A stretch of 6,920 bases of DNA, from positions 1 to 6,920 of the forward strand of contig DNNV01000280.1 of NCBI GenBank assembly GCA_003497505.1, in the 5' to 3' direction. The translations under genes were made by a program, and so were the position numbers. The notes beneath the pieces were generated by a model. The model saw nothing but the letters and a program-made list of their open reading frames with translations. It was not told where the DNA came from and did not search any database. Source of the stretch: Clostridiales bacterium. GTDB taxonomy: Bacteria > Bacillota > Clostridia > Tissierellales > Sedimentibacteraceae. This document shows, piece by piece, positions 5,670-6,920 of this stretch; the first letter of the stretch is position 1, and each line of letters starts with the position of its first letter.

Positions 5670-5691
5670 AGGGGGGACTATGGAAGTATGA
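5670..5691 (+). promoter_or_regulatory. Unusual helD translation start: G-run ribosome site with overlapping three-codon ORF
   Basis: AGGGGGG (5670-5676) is the only strong ribosome-binding-like run. It lies 3 bases from an ATG at 5680 that opens the frame ATG GAA GTA TGA, and 11 bases from the helD ATG at 5688. The stop of the three-codon frame overlaps the helD start as ATGA (5688-5691). helD may therefore be translated directly with a long spacer, or by termination and restart. Confidence 0.4.
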
Positions 5692-6920
5692 TAGAAAGAG
5701 ATATTGAGCATGAATTAGAAAACAACTACTTAAGGCAAACCATATCTGCGGTAAAGGAACAGTTGTCGCGCATTGAATCAAGCAGTCATGGAAAGAAGAC
5801 ATCAATTATTTCATCGAAAAAGGAATTTCCCGATGACAGCACTCATTATGTAACAGGACTTTGGTCTTCACAGAATTTTGACAACCTTGTGGAGCTTAGT
5901 CAAAACACAAGCTTTATCTCAGGTGAAGTCTCCAGATATGAAATGGAAGTTAAAAAAATATTTGTACTTGAAAAAATGCTGGATTCTCCGTATTTTGCAC
6001 GTATTGACTTCAAGTTTGACGATGAGGATGAATTTGAAAAAATATATATAGGCATTTCTTCGCTGACAGACGACAAATCAGGAGAAATGTATGTATACGA
6101 CTGGAGGGCGCCCATATCCAGTATATTTTACCGATTTGGCACAGGAAAGGCTTTCTACGACGCTCCATCAGGTAAAATTACAGGTGAGGTTGGCTTAAAG
6201 AGACAATATGAAATAAAAAAGGGCATTCTGAAATATTTTTTTGATGCAGATATTCAGATTACCGACGAATTTCTGAGGAAGCTTCTTTCTCAGAACTCAT
6301 CCACCAAAATGAAAACCATTGTGGAGACCATACAGAGTGAGCAGGACATAATTATACGTGATATGGAAACTGATTTACTCATGGTTCAGGGAGTGGCAGG
6401 CAGCGGAAAAACATCCGTCGCCCTGCACAGGGTTGCCTATCTTATGTACAGGGGGCTGACCAACAGGCTTTCACCGGAAAATATACTTATAGTTTCTCCC
6501 AACACACTGTTTGAACAGTATATTTCAAATGTACTTCCTGAGCTTGGAGAAAGCAACATTAAATCTGTAACATTTGAGGACATTGCGGAGATAATTCTGG
6601 ATTATAACAGATTTCAGTCAAAAAACCTGCTTATGGAGCAGCTCCTTTCCTCTTCCTCAACAGAAAATCAAGATATACGTAAAAGCAGCATGGCTTTCAA
6701 AAGCTCCACTACCTTTATAACCATATTAAAGCGCTTTATTGCTGACATACCTAAAATGTGGATAGATTTTAAGGATATTTATTACGACGGAAAAACAATA
6801 GCAGGCAGGGATATATTAAAATCTAAGACTGTCAATGACAGAAAAAATCCCCTGCTGAGCATTCGTTTGAAAAATCTTGAGCAATTTATTACAACCATAA
6901 TTCACTCCATGCACGACGGC
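5688..6920 (+). CDS. helD: HelD-family UvrD-like helicase / RNA polymerase recycling ATPase, N-terminal part (3' end outside window)
   Basis: The first 411 residues of a protein that in this family is about 700-780 residues. HelD binds RNA polymerase and uses ATP to release stalled or post-termination complexes from DNA. Seen here: a charged helical N-terminus (about 2-35), which in HelD forms the coiled coil entering the secondary channel; the family hallmark YDWRAPISSIFYRF (137-150) followed by PSGKITGEVGLKRQYEI; a Q-motif-like IQSEQ (215-219); Walker A GVAGSGKT (235-242, Lys241) with SVALHR; and motif Ia-like LIVSPN (267-272). After that the inserted arm of domain 1A begins and runs to the window edge, so the Walker B and the second RecA-like domain are not visible. 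No in-frame ATG lies upstream of 5688. The gene is divergent from the peptidase/E1-like operon and is probably an unrelated neighbour. Confidence 0.93.
   Translation, partial: MIERDIEHELENNYLRQTISAVKEQLSRIESSSHGKKTSIISSKKEFPDDSTHYVTGLWSSQNFDNLVELSQNTSFISGEVSRYEMEVKKIFVLEKMLDSPYFARIDFKFDDEDEFEKIYIGISSLTDDKSGEMYVYDWRAPISSIFYRFGTGKAFYDAPSGKITGEVGLKRQYEIKKGILKYFFDADIQITDEFLRKLLSQNSSTKMKTIVETIQSEQDIIIRDMETDLLMVQGVAGSGKTSVALHRVAYLMYRGLTNRLSPENILIVSPNTLFEQYISNVLPELGESNIKSVTFEDIAEIILDYNRFQSKNLLMEQLLSSSSTENQDIRKSSMAFKSSTTFITILKRFIADIPKMWIDFKDIYYDGKTIAGRDILKSKTVNDRKNPLLSIRLKNLEQFITTIIHSMHDG

Noticed and set aside
5620..6115. Short - strand open frames of 61 and 71 codons (5620-5805, 5900-6115)
   Set aside because: Antisense to helD, no ribosome site, no recognisable content.

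Overview
The window looks like a chromosomal stretch from a low-GC Gram-positive anaerobe, most likely a member of the Clostridia (Bacillota). The support is indirect: strong AGGAG/GAGG-type ribosome binding sites, AT-rich spacers with TGnTATAAT promoters, a single-RCK KtrA with a KtrB-type channel, and a Firmicutes-style HelD. No mobile element, CRISPR array, tRNA or rRNA is visible. Gaps between genes are short, the two largest being about 155 and 169 bases.

Layout from left to right: (1) + strand, the 3' end of a KtrB/TrkH potassium channel subunit (2-544), closely followed by the KtrA regulatory subunit (554-1207). (2) A perfect 11-bp hairpin (1217-1245) separates these from a convergent two-component operon on the - strand. 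That operon is a KdpD-like sensor kinase (3365 down to 1941) whose stop codon overlaps the start of a KdpE-like response regulator (1944 down to 1255). The kinase has the four-helix membrane domain and the catalytic core, but lacks the large cytoplasmic N-terminal KdpD and Usp domains of classical KdpD. Its place beside ktrAB suggests a potassium- or osmotic-homeostasis module. (3) A second - strand operon: a putative papain/C39-like cysteine peptidase (5518 down to 4904) and, 21 bases downstream, a 453-residue ThiF/MoeB/E1-like protein (4882 down to 3521). A hairpin follows at 3465-3509. (4) Divergent from that operon, on the + strand, the 5' part of a HelD-family helicase/RNA-polymerase-recycling ATPase (5688 to the window edge).

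The most interesting locus is the peptidase/E1-like pair. The E1-like chain holds two ThiF folds. The first keeps the N-terminal Arg-bearing helix but has lost every nucleotide-binding motif. The second has a complete adenylation site and zinc cysteines but has no Arg helix of its own. This is the same division of labour as the inactive/active adenylation domains of eukaryotic E1 enzymes, here in one bacterial chain of the simple MoeB type. The position of the usual E1 catalytic cysteine is occupied by proline. No ubiquitin-like, sulfur-carrier or precursor-peptide gene is visible beside it, so the substrate is unknown.
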